From assembly GCA_038503065.1 (NCBI GenBank), contig JBCAMK010000007.1, positions 1,302,001 through 1,366,000 of the forward strand: a stretch of DNA of 64,000 bases. Direction: 5' to 3'. Positions 37,757 through 48,643 of this stretch are shown here, piece after piece. The notes beneath the pieces were generated by a model. It made no database searches and was not told where the DNA came from. It saw nothing but the letters and a program-made list of their open reading frames with translations. The stretch's first letter is position 1. Each line of letters begins with the position of its first letter. The translations under genes and the position numbers were made by a program. Origin of the DNA: Paragyromitra xinjiangensis (Eukaryota > Ascomycota > Pezizomycetes > Pezizales > Discinaceae).

Positions 37757-37922
37757 AGAGGGAGTTGAAGTGGTTTGCACTTTCTGTAGTAGCTGTCCTC
37801 AACCCTGCCTTGGAATCCAAATTATTCCGACTGCCAAGGCGTGTTAATTAAAATTAAGAGTTCTGTACGACTCCGAAAGCGAGAGGCAATCGAGTGATCA
37901 ACCGTGACACAGACTGGACCAG

Positions 37923-39683
37923 CTATCTGTCTGGTCCAAAGACCGTAAGCATTCGGTACCGCTCTGCTATCTCTCGCTCCTCATCCGAAGCCCTAGAAGA
38001 AACCTCAGACGTCCCAGTCCCTGGAGGATGAACTGGGCGCCGTAAAGCCGACGGTGTTGGGTGAATTGATGACCGATCGTCCGTCGATGGGCGTCGCACT
38101 GACGACGGAGGACTAGAGACTGGACCGCTCGCATGTTCCAAAGAAGCAGTACGAGCATCTGAACCTCTTCGATTCCCAGACGCCGAGCGCCCACGTCGAT
38201 GTCCCGACGGTATCGGCGGCACCGGCGGCGGATCAGCCGATGAGCGACGCACGATTGATGGTGTTCGCGAGACTGGATTACTACCCGTACTACTCGACCC
38301 GACAGGCGAAACATTCTGAGCATCGGAAGCCCTCCGATTCCCTGACGCCGAACGTCTATGTCGATTTTCCCGTGTAGCGGGATAAGCCGACGGAGGGCCA
38401 GAAGCAGCACTGCTGGTCCTGCTACCCGTTCTTTGCTGCGTGACACTATCCTCGGTGGAAACAGGAGAGTTCCCATTCTCTGATTGACCCCTAATCCGAC
38501 GTGCAGGCGGATGTGACGCCGGCGGAGCAGACACCGTACTACCAACCCCACCCGGCCCCACCGGCGAGATCGTATAAGTATCAGAAACCCTCCGGCCCTG
38601 AGACTCCAACTGATATTGATGTCGACTCCCCTGCGAAGACCCGTACCCCGAATCACCCCCAACAGGCGCCGGTCTCCTCAGCAGTTGAAAAACCGGCGAA
38701 GGCACACGAGCACCGTCGATCTCCACCGGAGATGGCGTCCTCGCATTAAGTTCCACCTTTGGCGGGATCATCTCACCCTCGCCCTGCAGCTCAGCCGGGG
38801 GGATAATAGGATCACCGTCTAGTTCCGGATACGACCTTTTATTATCGCGACTATTCTTTGCGTGTTTCTTCCGTCGGATCAACAGCAACGCGGCGGTTAT
38901 CAACCCGAGCAAGATCACCACAATCGGGATCCCAAGTCCCAATGCTATCTTCGTCCCAGATGACATACCGCCTTGATTCGACGCCGAGGTCGTCGCTGCG
39001 TCGGAGGATATACTAGTTGAAGATACCATACCACTGCCAGTACTGGTCGGTGTAGCACTCGTAATACCGGTCCTTGTAGCCCCGGCGAATACTGACAAAT
39101 CTGAACTCCGCCATCGCACCTCGATCCCATATCCTAACGCTACACTCGTACCGTCCGTCGGCAGCGTGACCATCCCATCGCTCTGCCATCCCGCGATACT
39201 GAAATTCGGCGTGTAGTGCGTGACGATCGTTGTCGAGACGATCGTACTGACGCATGATAAACCTGTATATACACCCGTTGCGCCGGAGAAACATCCATAA
39301 TGACTACCCCACCTATATCAGAAACGTTGCTTTTTTCCCCCCCATCAAAAAAAGAAAGCCTCAACAAACCTAGGACAACACAACGCAGCCGACTCCCCAA
39401 CTATAGAATCCGAAGTAACCGTACAAGCGGATGTAAACCCACTCGGACATATCCCAGGGGAGTAAAAAGCGCCCTGAACACCACTGGGATTCGATGCCAC
39501 AAACGCGTTATATCCCGTTGGGAAACAGCTATAGGATGCCGCGGGGGGTGCCGTGATTGCGAGCGGAACAAGCAACGCTGTATTCCGATCGGTGTACGCT
39601 TCGAGAGAACTGAAGCACGCCGCCGGCGGCGTGAATGTCGTTTCCAGAGCGGCGATAATCGAACGGTGGGTAGAAGAAGCCAT
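37923..39683 (-). CDS. Single-pass membrane protein with Cys-rich ectodomain and long Ser/Pro tail
   Basis: I model two exons: 39683-39370 and 39312-37923, giving 567 aa. The junction restores LCCPR-WGSHYGCFSGATG. Residues 1-150 form a Cys-rich domain with the pattern typical of a widespread, uncharacterised fungal ectodomain (FTPPAACFS, YSPGICPSGFTSACT, ALCCP, GLSCVST). A Ser/Thr-rich juxtamembrane stretch follows, then a membrane helix (KIALGLGIPIVVILLGLITAALLLI) ended by RRKK, placing the tail in the cytosol. The roughly 300-residue tail is disordered and basic, with a duplicated motif, RRSASGNRRASDAQ and RGRSASGNRRGSDAR. No clear signal peptide is visible after MASSTHRSI, so the N-terminus may extend upstream or the protein may insert by its internal helix. 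It may be a cell-wall sensor or receptor, which is inference. Confidence 0.75.
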
Positions 39684-39743
39684 GATCCATAACCGGGGTG
39701 GAATAAGGGAGAGTGGTTGGATCGTGTCTAGTCGATGGTGAGA

Positions 39744-39768
39744 TATGTCGTCGTCGTCGTCGTCGTCG
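39744..39768. repeat. (GTC)n microsatellite
   Basis: About seven uninterrupted GTC/TCG units just upstream of the membrane protein start codon, probably in its 5' leader. Confidence 0.8.
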
Positions 39769-40525
39769 CGTCCTGCTGGCCGTGGAGAGAAGTATCCAAT
39801 AGGACATGATTGGTGTGGAAAGTGACCTACAGATAAAGAAAGAAGGAAAAAAAAAGGGCTTACGAAAGCTAGACTCGACCTGGTACGATTTCCCACGTCG
39901 GCGGGATATCTCTGTGCTTTTGGTATTGGATCCTGGCCGAGGAATCGGAGTTTTGGCATAGCCACTGCGGCTGACTGGTTAGGTTTTGTCTGGTTGGTGG
40001 ATTTCCAGGGATCTTGTTGGCCTTCTGCGTGAAGATGCAGATGATTGATAGTCATGGCCAGTCACTCGCATATCAGATAGGATGAGACAGTGAAACGGTC
40101 GTGATTTGAGTCTTGAAGGGGATCTACAACTTTAATCTGTTTCGCGGCGATCATGAATTTGGAAGATTAGGTATCCCAGTCGGAGAAAGGAAGGGTTTAA
40201 TGATCAACAAAGTTATTATAGAAGCGCAGGGATCACTGCAGCAATGCTTTCACCAATCATTGGCTCTCTGATAACGGATGCAGGGTGTTGAAGGTTCCCA
40301 AGCTATCGGGTGAAACGATAAACGATAACAATCATTGGTATCATGACTAGAAATTCGCTGCGCTTGCTAAAAAATACAAGTTCCTCGCATGTGTAACCCA
40401 GCACCCGCTTTTAAAAACACATCCACCACCGTTCGCCCACAACACCATTAAAGAATAAAAATAGTTACATGTTCCCAAACCAGAGCTGTAGGCTCGGCGA
40501 AGCAAAATAAAGAAAAACCCAGCAA

Positions 40526-42952
40526 TTAAATACTATCCCAAAAATGGCTCAAGATATGTCCCTGTCCGTTATCCTCAAGCTCCCTCTTAATCTCAATCGC
40601 TCTCTCCCTGATCGCATCGACGCTCCTATACCTCAATGGTGCACGATTCCCATATCCAAAGGAGTTCTTTATTTTATCAAATCGGAAGTTACCTGCCATT
40701 TCCATTAGTAAACTAGTAATAGAGAGGAGAAAACGGACACAACCTTCAAACCTCTCGATCCCCTCCAAAAGCGCCTTTGTCTCCTCATCTTCCCACTCAC
40801 GATCCTCCAGCACCTCAACCCCGTTATCCGGTTCTCTAATTGCTCTTTGAGCCGCCATCTCCTTAGCTCTAGCTTTCACATGGCGTTCCCCGAAGGCCTC
40901 AATCTCGACCACTTCCACATCGTCATCGTCTCCAATAACCACGACATGGTCTTCCTCCTCTTCCTCCTCCTCCTCCTCCTCCTCCTCCTCCTCTTCCTCA
41001 CTCCTCTCACCCTCTTCAACTCCCCCTACAGACCACCTATCATCTTCCTCAACACGGTACTCGTATGGCTGTGGTGTCGGACTCAATGCACTTTCTTCCT
41101 GTTCCTCGGCCTCCGCTGCACGGATCTGCTTCTGCCTCTGGAACTGACTGTCTCCATACTGATCCGCGATCCGTTGCCGCTTCTGGGAATGAGTAAAGCC
41201 ATCGGAGCTGTCAGGAGTGCGACACCCGAATACTTCTCGCTCCCGTTTCCGTATCGCACGCCTAATTTCCTCATTCCGAATTTCCATAGCTATTCTAGCC
41301 TTCTCAACTTGTAAGTCTAGCTCCGCCCGCTCGGGCTGAATCTCCTTAAGTTTAACTTTACTCTCATACCCGTGCGCCTTGAAGACTTGTCTGATCACCC
41401 TCTCGCTCTTTTCAATATTGGCGCGCCGGGTAAGGTTGTTGCTGGTGAGACGCCTGAAAAAAGCTGCAAAGTCTGTGGTATGCTGGTGGAATGAGGCAAG
41501 GTCTTTCAGGATGCGGTCGAGACGCTCAAGCGTTAGTTCTTCGTCAGGCGCGGGAGGCTCCTTGACTTCGGAAGCGATTTCGTTGATAAGCTCAAACCAA
41601 CCGTCTACTTTGTGATTCTGGAGGGTCTTGAGCTCGATGAAGTCTTCTGAGAGCTTTTCTAGTCGATTACTTGTGGTTACAAGCCTTCTTTTTGACTTTT
41701 TGACCCGAGCGAGGCATCGGATAACGATGTCCTCCGAATCTTCATCCTCCGAGTCTTCATCCGACCCTTCATATTCTTCTTCCTTTTCTTGATATTCTCC
41801 GTCTTCCTCTTTCCTTTTCCGTTTCTTTTGCACTTTCTCCCCATGCACTTTATCTTCCTCTCCATTTATCTTCTTTTCCTCCTCTCCCTCATTCCCCTTT
41901 TCTCCCTCTTTTTCTCCCTCTCCCTGCCATTTGTCCTCCCCCTCATTACCACCAAGTTCACTACCGAGCGATATGCGATGGTGATTTTCAATGAGACCCA
42001 AGGTACCGTCTTCCTCACTGCCTTCCCTACCGCCCTCACCGCTATCGTTATCTGCGCCGTTGCTAGTTATTTCGTCCAGCGCCTGCGCCGCCGGGGAGGG
42101 TGATCTCGTCTGCACTCCCTCCTGTTCTACTAGCTCCCCTCCGTCAACCGCGTTCCGTATCAATTTATTCATCTCAGATTCGGTGCCTTCTTCCACAGGT
42201 CCAGGAGCAGATGTTTCAGGGAACCCACCAACAGCTTTTCGAGGGGGATTTTTACCAGTCTTCTTTTTCTTCGGTACCTTCTTAGCTTTCGCGGGGGGGG
42301 TTTTCCGGGTATTCGTAGACTTCAGAGTTTCACTGTCGTTGGAGGGCTCAGGTAGGTTGGTGGTATCTGTTGTCTTAGCCGCGGAAGTAGGAGAAAGAGG
42401 AACCTCCCACTCCGTTGAGCGGGCAAGTGTTGATGTAACGAGAACAATAGCTTCCTGGTTCTCCCCATCTGCTGTTGTATCCCCTCCATCCCTAGACGCT
42501 TTACGAGTGGTAGCAGACTTTTTCAAAAGAGGATTTTCACGTCGGATAAGTTGTCCAAATGATGCTTCGCCCACAGTCGCCCCAATGATAGATCCACCAG
42601 CCGAGATTCTACGTGTCTCCTGGGCCGACACAGGAGCGGCGGAACCCCGCTTGGGCGCCGAGAGAGGAGAGTTCCTCCCTAACGGGATGCGGACCTCGAC
42701 TTGGACTTCTTCGCCGCCCCCAGAGCGAGGAGTAGGAATATCAGACCGGCTTTGGTCTTCCTCGCCTTGATCTGCTGCTGTCGCTTCGAAGCCTTGTTGT
42801 CCTTGTTGCTGTCCTTGCTGTCCGTCTTCTTGTCCTCCATTGATAGATTTGTCAACAAGGGATTCACGTGGTTGTCTTGTAGAGGGTCGGTATCTGTATT
42901 TGTTGGGGAGGGATTGGAGGTCTGCGTTTCCTGAGGATCTTGTCGACCGCAT
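40526..42952 (-). CDS. Acidic nuclear-type protein with C-terminal telobox-like Myb/SANT domain
   Basis: An 808-codon frame that I read as two exons, 42952-40744 and 40692-40526, separated by a 51-nt stop-free intron (40743-40693: GTTGTG donor, ACTAAT branch, CAG acceptor). The product is 791 aa. Removing the intron restores a Myb repeat: REWEDEETKALLEGIERFEG joins NFRFDKIKNSFGYG and then RSVDAIRERAIEIKREL. This fits the third-helix spacing of Tbf1/Taz1/TRF telobox Myb domains, with the VDLKDKxRN-type helix diverged. Upstream are a basic Ser-rich N-terminus, a Glu/Lys-rich middle, a helical region (about 415-570), a poly-Glu run, and EDHVVVIGDDDDVEVVEIE, which looks like a SUMO-interaction motif next to acid. 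It is a candidate telomere or subtelomere binding or chromatin protein. The Myb call is moderate; telomeric function is inference. Confidence 0.7.
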   Translation of the reverse strand: MRSTRSSGNADLQSLPNKYRYRPSTRQPRESLVDKSINGGQEDGQQGQQQGQQGFEATAADQGEEDQSRSDIPTPRSGGGEEVQVEVRIPLGRNSPLSAPKRGSAAPVSAQETRRISAGGSIIGATVGEASFGQLIRRENPLLKKSATTRKASRDGGDTTADGENQEAIVLVTSTLARSTEWEVPLSPTSAAKTTDTTNLPEPSNDSETLKSTNTRKTPPAKAKKVPKKKKTGKNPPRKAVGGFPETSAPGPVEEGTESEMNKLIRNAVDGGELVEQEGVQTRSPSPAAQALDEITSNGADNDSGEGGREGSEEDGTLGLIENHHRISLGSELGGNEGEDKWQGEGEKEGEKGNEGEEEKKINGEEDKVHGEKVQKKRKRKEEDGEYQEKEEEYEGSDEDSEDEDSEDIVIRCLARVKKSKRRLVTTSNRLEKLSEDFIELKTLQNHKVDGWFELINEIASEVKEPPAPDEELTLERLDRILKDLASFHQHTTDFAAFFRRLTSNNLTRRANIEKSERVIRQVFKAHGYESKVKLKEIQPERAELDLQVEKARIAMEIRNEEIRRAIRKREREVFGCRTPDSSDGFTHSQKRQRIADQYGDSQFQRQKQIRAAEAEEQEESALSPTPQPYEYRVEEDDRWSVGGVEEGERSEEEEEEEEEEEEEEEEDHVVVIGDDDDVEVVEIEAFGERHVKARAKEMAAQRAIREPDNGVEVLEDREWEDEETKALLEGIERFEGCVRFLLSITSLLMEMAGNFRFDKIKNSFGYGNRAPLRYRSVDAIRERAIEIKRELEDNGQGHILSHFWDSI
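40955..41005 (-). repeat. Poly-Glu (GAG/GAA) tract in the Myb-domain gene
   Basis: A CTC/CTT trinucleotide run on the plus strand encodes about 17 consecutive Glu residues on the minus strand. They lie directly before the VVVIGDDDD motif. Probably length-variable. Confidence 0.8.
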
Positions 42953-45311
42953 TTGCGGGGGTGTTGTAGGGGGGAGTTAAAATATTGTGGTGGAGGGGAG
43001 GGGGAGATAACGGGTGAAGGGTGTAGAAGGTTCTAGCTCGTGTAAGCTGGGACGGATGCAATCAGATGAATTGGCGATCTTGAGATAGCGGGAAGGACCG
43101 GCGGGGTGGGAGGCGGGTGAGGCGAACGAGGGTGTGTGAATAATTAGTGAGTGGGGTGGGAAGTGGAAAGTGCATGAATGGGAGATAGTGATGGAGGTGG
43201 TGAGAGGAGAACGTGATCTATCGTCCCATGTTTACATTCGCTCATTCGTTGGCTGCAGAAGTCAGCCTTGGCACTCCCACGCTGATCCCCCCTTCACCCC
43301 CCCAGTACTATTTCCTACACGTTTACTACACATCACAAGACAAAGAGCACATTACTGTGAATAAAAAGAGTATATCATCACCAATAGCCCCTCACCCTCT
43401 CAACACGCTCTAATCCCCTCCCCGCCCCTTCTGCAGCTCTCCCAAAACAACGAAACGAAAAGGGTCCTCAGAACCAGTAGAGTACTCCACTGCACGCAAA
43501 GACCATCATCACCGTCATCATGCCCCGAGCGATCTCCTCGACTGCCGTCCATCTGGCCCTTCTCCGTGGTCACAAGATGCAGCCTCCTACCTGCAGTCCC
43601 GATACAAAAGCCTAACGGGCAGCACCCGCCCGGAAAGAGAAAAACCGCAGATTAAACCTCAGCGAACAGATCCAAGTGCGAGACAAACACGGCTATCGTA
43701 AGATCCACCAAGAAAAGAAAAGAAAAAAGAGAGAAAATACATATGTACCCATGATGACTGGCAGCATCATAAGTGTAAAGGTAAAAAAAAAACCCTGAGC
43801 AAGTGCGAAAAAAAGAATCCACGCACAATTGGAGCTCTCTCGAATGTCAAAGACTCATCTGTCCTCCAAGCCCGGATTGCAATCCTCCATAATGAATTGC
43901 AGCCTGAACTAATGCATATCATCAATCAAAAAAAAACTCTTCACTCCACCCCAAGCAAACACACTAGGCCATCTGCACCAGATTCTCCATGTGTGAATCG
44001 CCCGACCCAGGGTGAATACCCCGCAAAAACGAGCAAAGCCACCGCCCATCTCGAAGCTCACCCAATCGTTACCACCCCTCTGGAACGACAAAACAAGAAA
44101 GAAAAAAAAAACAAAGGTCCATACGAGAGAGTGGGCTGGGAAGGCAACCACTGATTAATCAACAACGACACCAGATGCCGCTTACAGAACCGGGTGAGCG
44201 CCCCCCACGCCAGTGGACGAGGTAAACGAACGAGCAACGGCGGTTACGTACATCTATGCATAATACAGTACGGTACATTCCAGTTTTTTATTTTTCCCTC
44301 TCGTGAGTCTTCCCCCACACACTATCTTCGGCGAATGGTACAAAAGTCAGTCTGACATCATATTCACAAAAGCATGAAAAGTGCTTCAATTGAGTTTCAA
44401 AGTAGAAATTCACAGGACACCGCCTAGTATGATATCACTCACAACGGTAGATAAAAAAGGAAAAAACCTAGATTTCCCCACAATAGTAGCGAGGAAAAAA
44501 GAAACGAAACAATCCCAAAAAACGCCTGCGCACAACCTGATAAATCAAAATAAACAAAAATGTAAATAAAATTTGGTAGGATATACCAAGAAACGCCGTA
44601 CATAGACATCCTAGTCCTGTACCAACACTAGGAAAAAAACAAATGAAATGATTTCTCGAAAGAGAAGCTATAGAGAAAGAGCACCGAATCTACCCAATCT
44701 CAAAAAACACCGCGCAATGCCAAAATGCCCCAAATAAACAAAAGAATCCAAAAATACAGATGCATGGAATGCACGCTAAGAAAAAGACATTAAATCCCAG
44801 TCCGACCAAGGTATCATAAAAATAAGAAAATCGTCGCCGCGTCGCCTCGTTAATCATTACAATCTATCTAGAGCCAAACCGCCAAACCGCACCGCACGCG
44901 AACGATATGTAAAAAAACAGTGTAAAGAATTTCGAAGCCGGGGGCTAATCCGAAATCGAGGATGAGAATGGTAATGCGAATATACAACCGAGATAGCTGA
45001 TTCGAAAGGGGGAGAGCTTTCGAAGGTGAGGTTTCGGGGTGAGAATGTTTCTGAAGGGGGGGCGACCTCCAGTGAGTGATTTTGAGGGAGTTGTTTCGGA
45101 GAATATGAGTTTTGAGGGAATTCGAGGGAAGAGTTGGTGGGTAGAACGCCAGTATCGTCGGGAATATGATATTCCGTCGTAATCAAAGACGTATCGGAGC
45201 TATGATACAGTCTATGTAAAAAGCCTATTTTCGGAATTAGCCTGGTTCGAAATCAAACGTCATCAAAATACTCACAAATTTACTTTTCAAAAGACACTTT
45301 GAATGTATCGC
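42953..45311. other. A-rich gene-free region upstream of the Myb-domain gene
   Basis: From about 43620 to 44870 the plus strand is strongly A-rich, with many runs of 5-10 A and few T runs, and has no frame worth calling. The part next to 42953 should contain the promoter of the Myb-domain gene. The frame at 44857-45186 (-) has no motif. Confidence 0.45.
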
Positions 45312-45608
45312 TTAAAGCTTGCTCTTGAAGATCTTGCCCCACCACCCGACCCAGCTGTCTTGCCTCTGCTGCATTCCTGGGCGTCCTCCTGCTTGCTCCT
45401 CGCCAACCGAGCCCACAGAGTCCCTTCGCCCCGAACCAGACTGGTCCTCCTCTTCCTCCTCTTCGTCGATGTTGACAAAGTGAGGTTCCGGGAAGAACAC
45501 CCAGTTGTTGTCGAGGCCCTCTTGTGGTGTGAATTGGGTTGGTCGAGTTTGCCCGTACTGTGGTGCGGCTGAGGCAGTGTGTTGCCATGGTGAGGATTTT
45601 GTAGACAT
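45312..45608 (-). CDS. Small acidic protein of unknown function (98 aa)
   Basis: The chosen start is the ATG at 45608 (MSTKSSPWQHTASAAPQYG). An upstream in-frame ATG at 45686 would add 26 residues of low quality. The protein has a run FVNIDEEEEEEDQSGSGRRDSVGSVGE in the middle and a Trp-rich end, DSWVGWWGKIFKSKL, which could form a short amphipathic membrane-binding helix. A candidate casein-kinase-2-type acidic tract is present. I recognise no family. Composition and a coherent single frame support a real gene, but this is not certain. Confidence 0.5.
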   Translation of the reverse strand: MSTKSSPWQHTASAAPQYGQTRPTQFTPQEGLDNNWVFFPEPHFVNIDEEEEEEDQSGSGRRDSVGSVGEEQAGGRPGMQQRQDSWVGWWGKIFKSKL

Positions 45609-48600
45609 TTTTAATGGATGAGTTGAGATAGTTTTAGATTGTTTGTTTATCAGCGAGGATCTGTATAGGATGAGACTAGTGTCCACGGGAGATAGTCACG
45701 AAGATCAGTTGTGGATGCTTTTGTTTGTTGAACCGAGAAGAAATAAAATCTCTAGGGATGCGGGGGGATGAAGGGATGTTTATACCTACTAACGACGCTC
45801 GCCAGACCACACCACCCTCCAATCCTCGAAGTTAGTGCTGCAAGGAACCGGGTCGTGGCGCGTTACGTGTCGATCTGGTGAGTGGCAGCTTTAAATGGCA
45901 ATGCGGCCAATTTTAATGCATAGGCTGGTCTTACCCTGGCGTCTACATGTTCGTTAGGGGGGGGAGGGGAAGAAGGAAAGAAAGAAAACAAGTGCGACTC
46001 CTGCCTCGCTGCAACCAGCATTGTAGGTGAGCAAGAAAAATGGACAACGCGAGAGTAACATATTGCTTGCTGCATGCAAGTAACGACTCACATGGAAGGC
46101 AAACCCGTAGGGGTGAGAAGTGCTCTAGAGTGCTGGTGCTGGGCGAGGATAGAGTACCAGTCGTACAGCCGTACCAGTCGTACCAGTCAGCACCAGCAGG
46201 TTTGACAAAAAGTTTTCTGCTGGTCTGCGAGTGGCCTCTGCTAGTAATCGCTGTGCGCCCGCGATCATTGGTGGGACTTGATCACATCACATAACGAGAA
46301 TCACAGATCCGGATCCTCTCCCCCCTCTTCCTTTCCTGCTACGCGAGGATGACGGAGACGTTGGGAGACGGTGAATGCCATTTGTTTACTTACCCTCGTT
46401 CCCGCGCACGACGCCCTGCTAAAAAGTGACACATGGGTGTGGTTTGTTGAATTGTTGATAAATGATGTTGGCGACTCTCCCTCCCCTACCACGACATCCA
46501 ATGGCAGCTTGCCGCGTGCTCGCTGCTGTAGCGCTACGCTTTGGGTAAGGGAGGGGTGAGGCTTAAAAGCTTGGCTGCTCATTGGATGCGTGTCTCGTGT
46601 GATCTTCCCCGCAACAACGGCGGAACATTCGGGAGCTGAGGACCACCACCACCGCGCCTAGCCGAGTCTGGAGCGGACCTCGTTAATGCTCGGGAATCCG
46701 TTATGCCCGTGCCGCAGCGAGGCATTGCGGCAGCACTGTGGCTGATGTAATGGATTACACATGTATTTTGGATACCTACCAGTGGCGAAGGAATTGAAGG
46801 CAATGCAAATATGAATTCCCCAAGATACACCCCAGAGTATGACAAATATAGCCCTCCAGCCCCGAGTGAGAACGGAGATAGACGTGAACCATTGAGAGAG
46901 CTCTGGAAGCATTGAGGCGGTACCACTGAGGCCTTTATTGATAAGATCGATCACGGAACGGTATAAACTCGGCCGCCCGTGGTTGGCCGTTTGTGGCGAT
47001 TGTCACGCTGTGTTGATGCCTTGCGTTTATTGCACCTTGGTGGCCTTGATTTATTACCCGGCTCTGTTTAAGCGTGAAACCCGAACGTCCTGGCACATTC
47101 GAATCGGATGGTAATCGCAACAGAAATACAAAACAAATGAGTAAGAAACTAATAAACCCAGGCGTCCGATGCATGTCCAAGTCACGATTCTATACCTATC
47201 TTAAGCTTGAAGATTCTTCCCTCCCCCCCCTCCACCTGCAGCGGGATAAAGATACTCGAGTAGGCCGGATGAAACCTGGATAAAGGTCACTCGGGCCACG
47301 CTTTTCCTTGGCAATCCCAATTGAGAACTTAACATCGGAAGTAAGCCCTTGGATAAAGTTTTTTTTTTTGACAGATCAGCCCGTCGATCAGATGTGAGCT
47401 TAAGTCTCGCCTCCATGGCAATGGTAGCTGAATTGGAGCGGATCTATGGACCGATGGCTACAATCCATGGTTGGGGGCTCTAGCGGTCACGGAATGTCAC
47501 TCATGATCTAAATAGCGATTCTGTATCTAGGAACTATAATTCACGCATGATCGAATTAAATTTCGATGAGTCTAAGAATATCCACACGATGGGAGTCTAG
47601 AATTAGCTCTTGGCGCGATGTTTGGATGGGAAAGGTTGGATGAAAGTGAATTGTTTGCACTGTTCTCGATTACATGGCGCACCAACCACATTATGTGTCA
47701 GCAGAGATCGCTCAGGAAAGTTAGAATGTTTTTATTAAAACGAGTGTTCCTTGGCAGCTGGCCGTCTTATCGGAGAAACGATTTTCAAAATTTCCATCGA
47801 GTTATTTCCTCGTATCATCCGTGAAACTACAGGCTCAGTCTTGAATTTATGGACATCGACTGCATGTGATAACCACTATCTGTTCAGTAGACGCAAAAAT
47901 CCGCTGATCTTACGCCTTCGGAGGCTTTTGAAATGATAGTCCTACTAAATTGATTGACTGAGAGTCCTATAGAGGCTATAGTTGTTGGTATCTGAACTGG
48001 CTACTTCTAGCTAGGTAAATACATGAATGGAAGAACCGTGTGGTCTCGAACACTTACTTTCAGGCCGATCACGGTAGCCAAGCTTAAGTGCGCTTAGATA
48101 AAGTCTTGTAGTAGTAGAATTTACAACTAATATTGATAAAAGCTCAATGATACGTGTACGCATTGACCTACTTCAATATCATCGCCTAAATTTTGGAGAA
48201 AACTGTAATTGCCATATATCCTGAAGTGCGTTCGAGGTGAAATGCTTTCGTAGTAGCTCAAGCCTTGTGATGTTCTGGACATGATTTTCTGTGTTCTCTA
48301 GGCTAGCGTGCTCTGCAAGAAATTATTGCCTATCAATCAGGTTCAATTCCACCCGGGCACTCGGTCTCATAGTATTGCGATCGCCCTTCTTGATGCTGGG
48401 CGTTAGTATTGTGAATAGTATGAGTGAAGTGTTGGTGATTATTCGTTAGTCACCCATTGTCACTCGTAAATATTGAAGTAAAACTTTTTGGAGCCACCTG
48501 GAGTTGGCTGTCCATTTCTCTCGGATTGGATACCGCTTAGCAATTCATTCCTCTTTCCCCGGAAATTTCTTCGATCTACTCCCATCTACTCCCATCTGCT

Positions 48601-48643
48601 ACCACTTATACCACGTACTAGTTTTGATTCGTTTATCACTAAA
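45609..48643. other. Gene-free region
   Basis: No supportable gene. Around 46152-46200 there is a short array of imperfect GTACCAGTC units. A frame at 46658-46954 (-) contains a hydrophobic run but no recognisable motif. A T-arm-like GGTTCAATTCC sits at about 48339, but I cannot fold a full tRNA around it. Confidence 0.45.

Noticed and set aside
41991..42770. 259-codon plus-strand ORF
   Set aside because: It is antisense to the Myb-domain gene; its Ser/Val-rich composition is the mirror of Glu/Ser/Pro codons, and it has no motif.
46658..46954. 98-codon minus-strand ORF with a hydrophobic stretch
   Set aside because: The hydrophobic run is not part of a recognisable membrane protein and no supporting exon was found.
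48330..48355. tRNA-like T-arm GGTTCAATTCC
   Set aside because: No acceptor, D or anticodon stem of the right spacing can be folded upstream.
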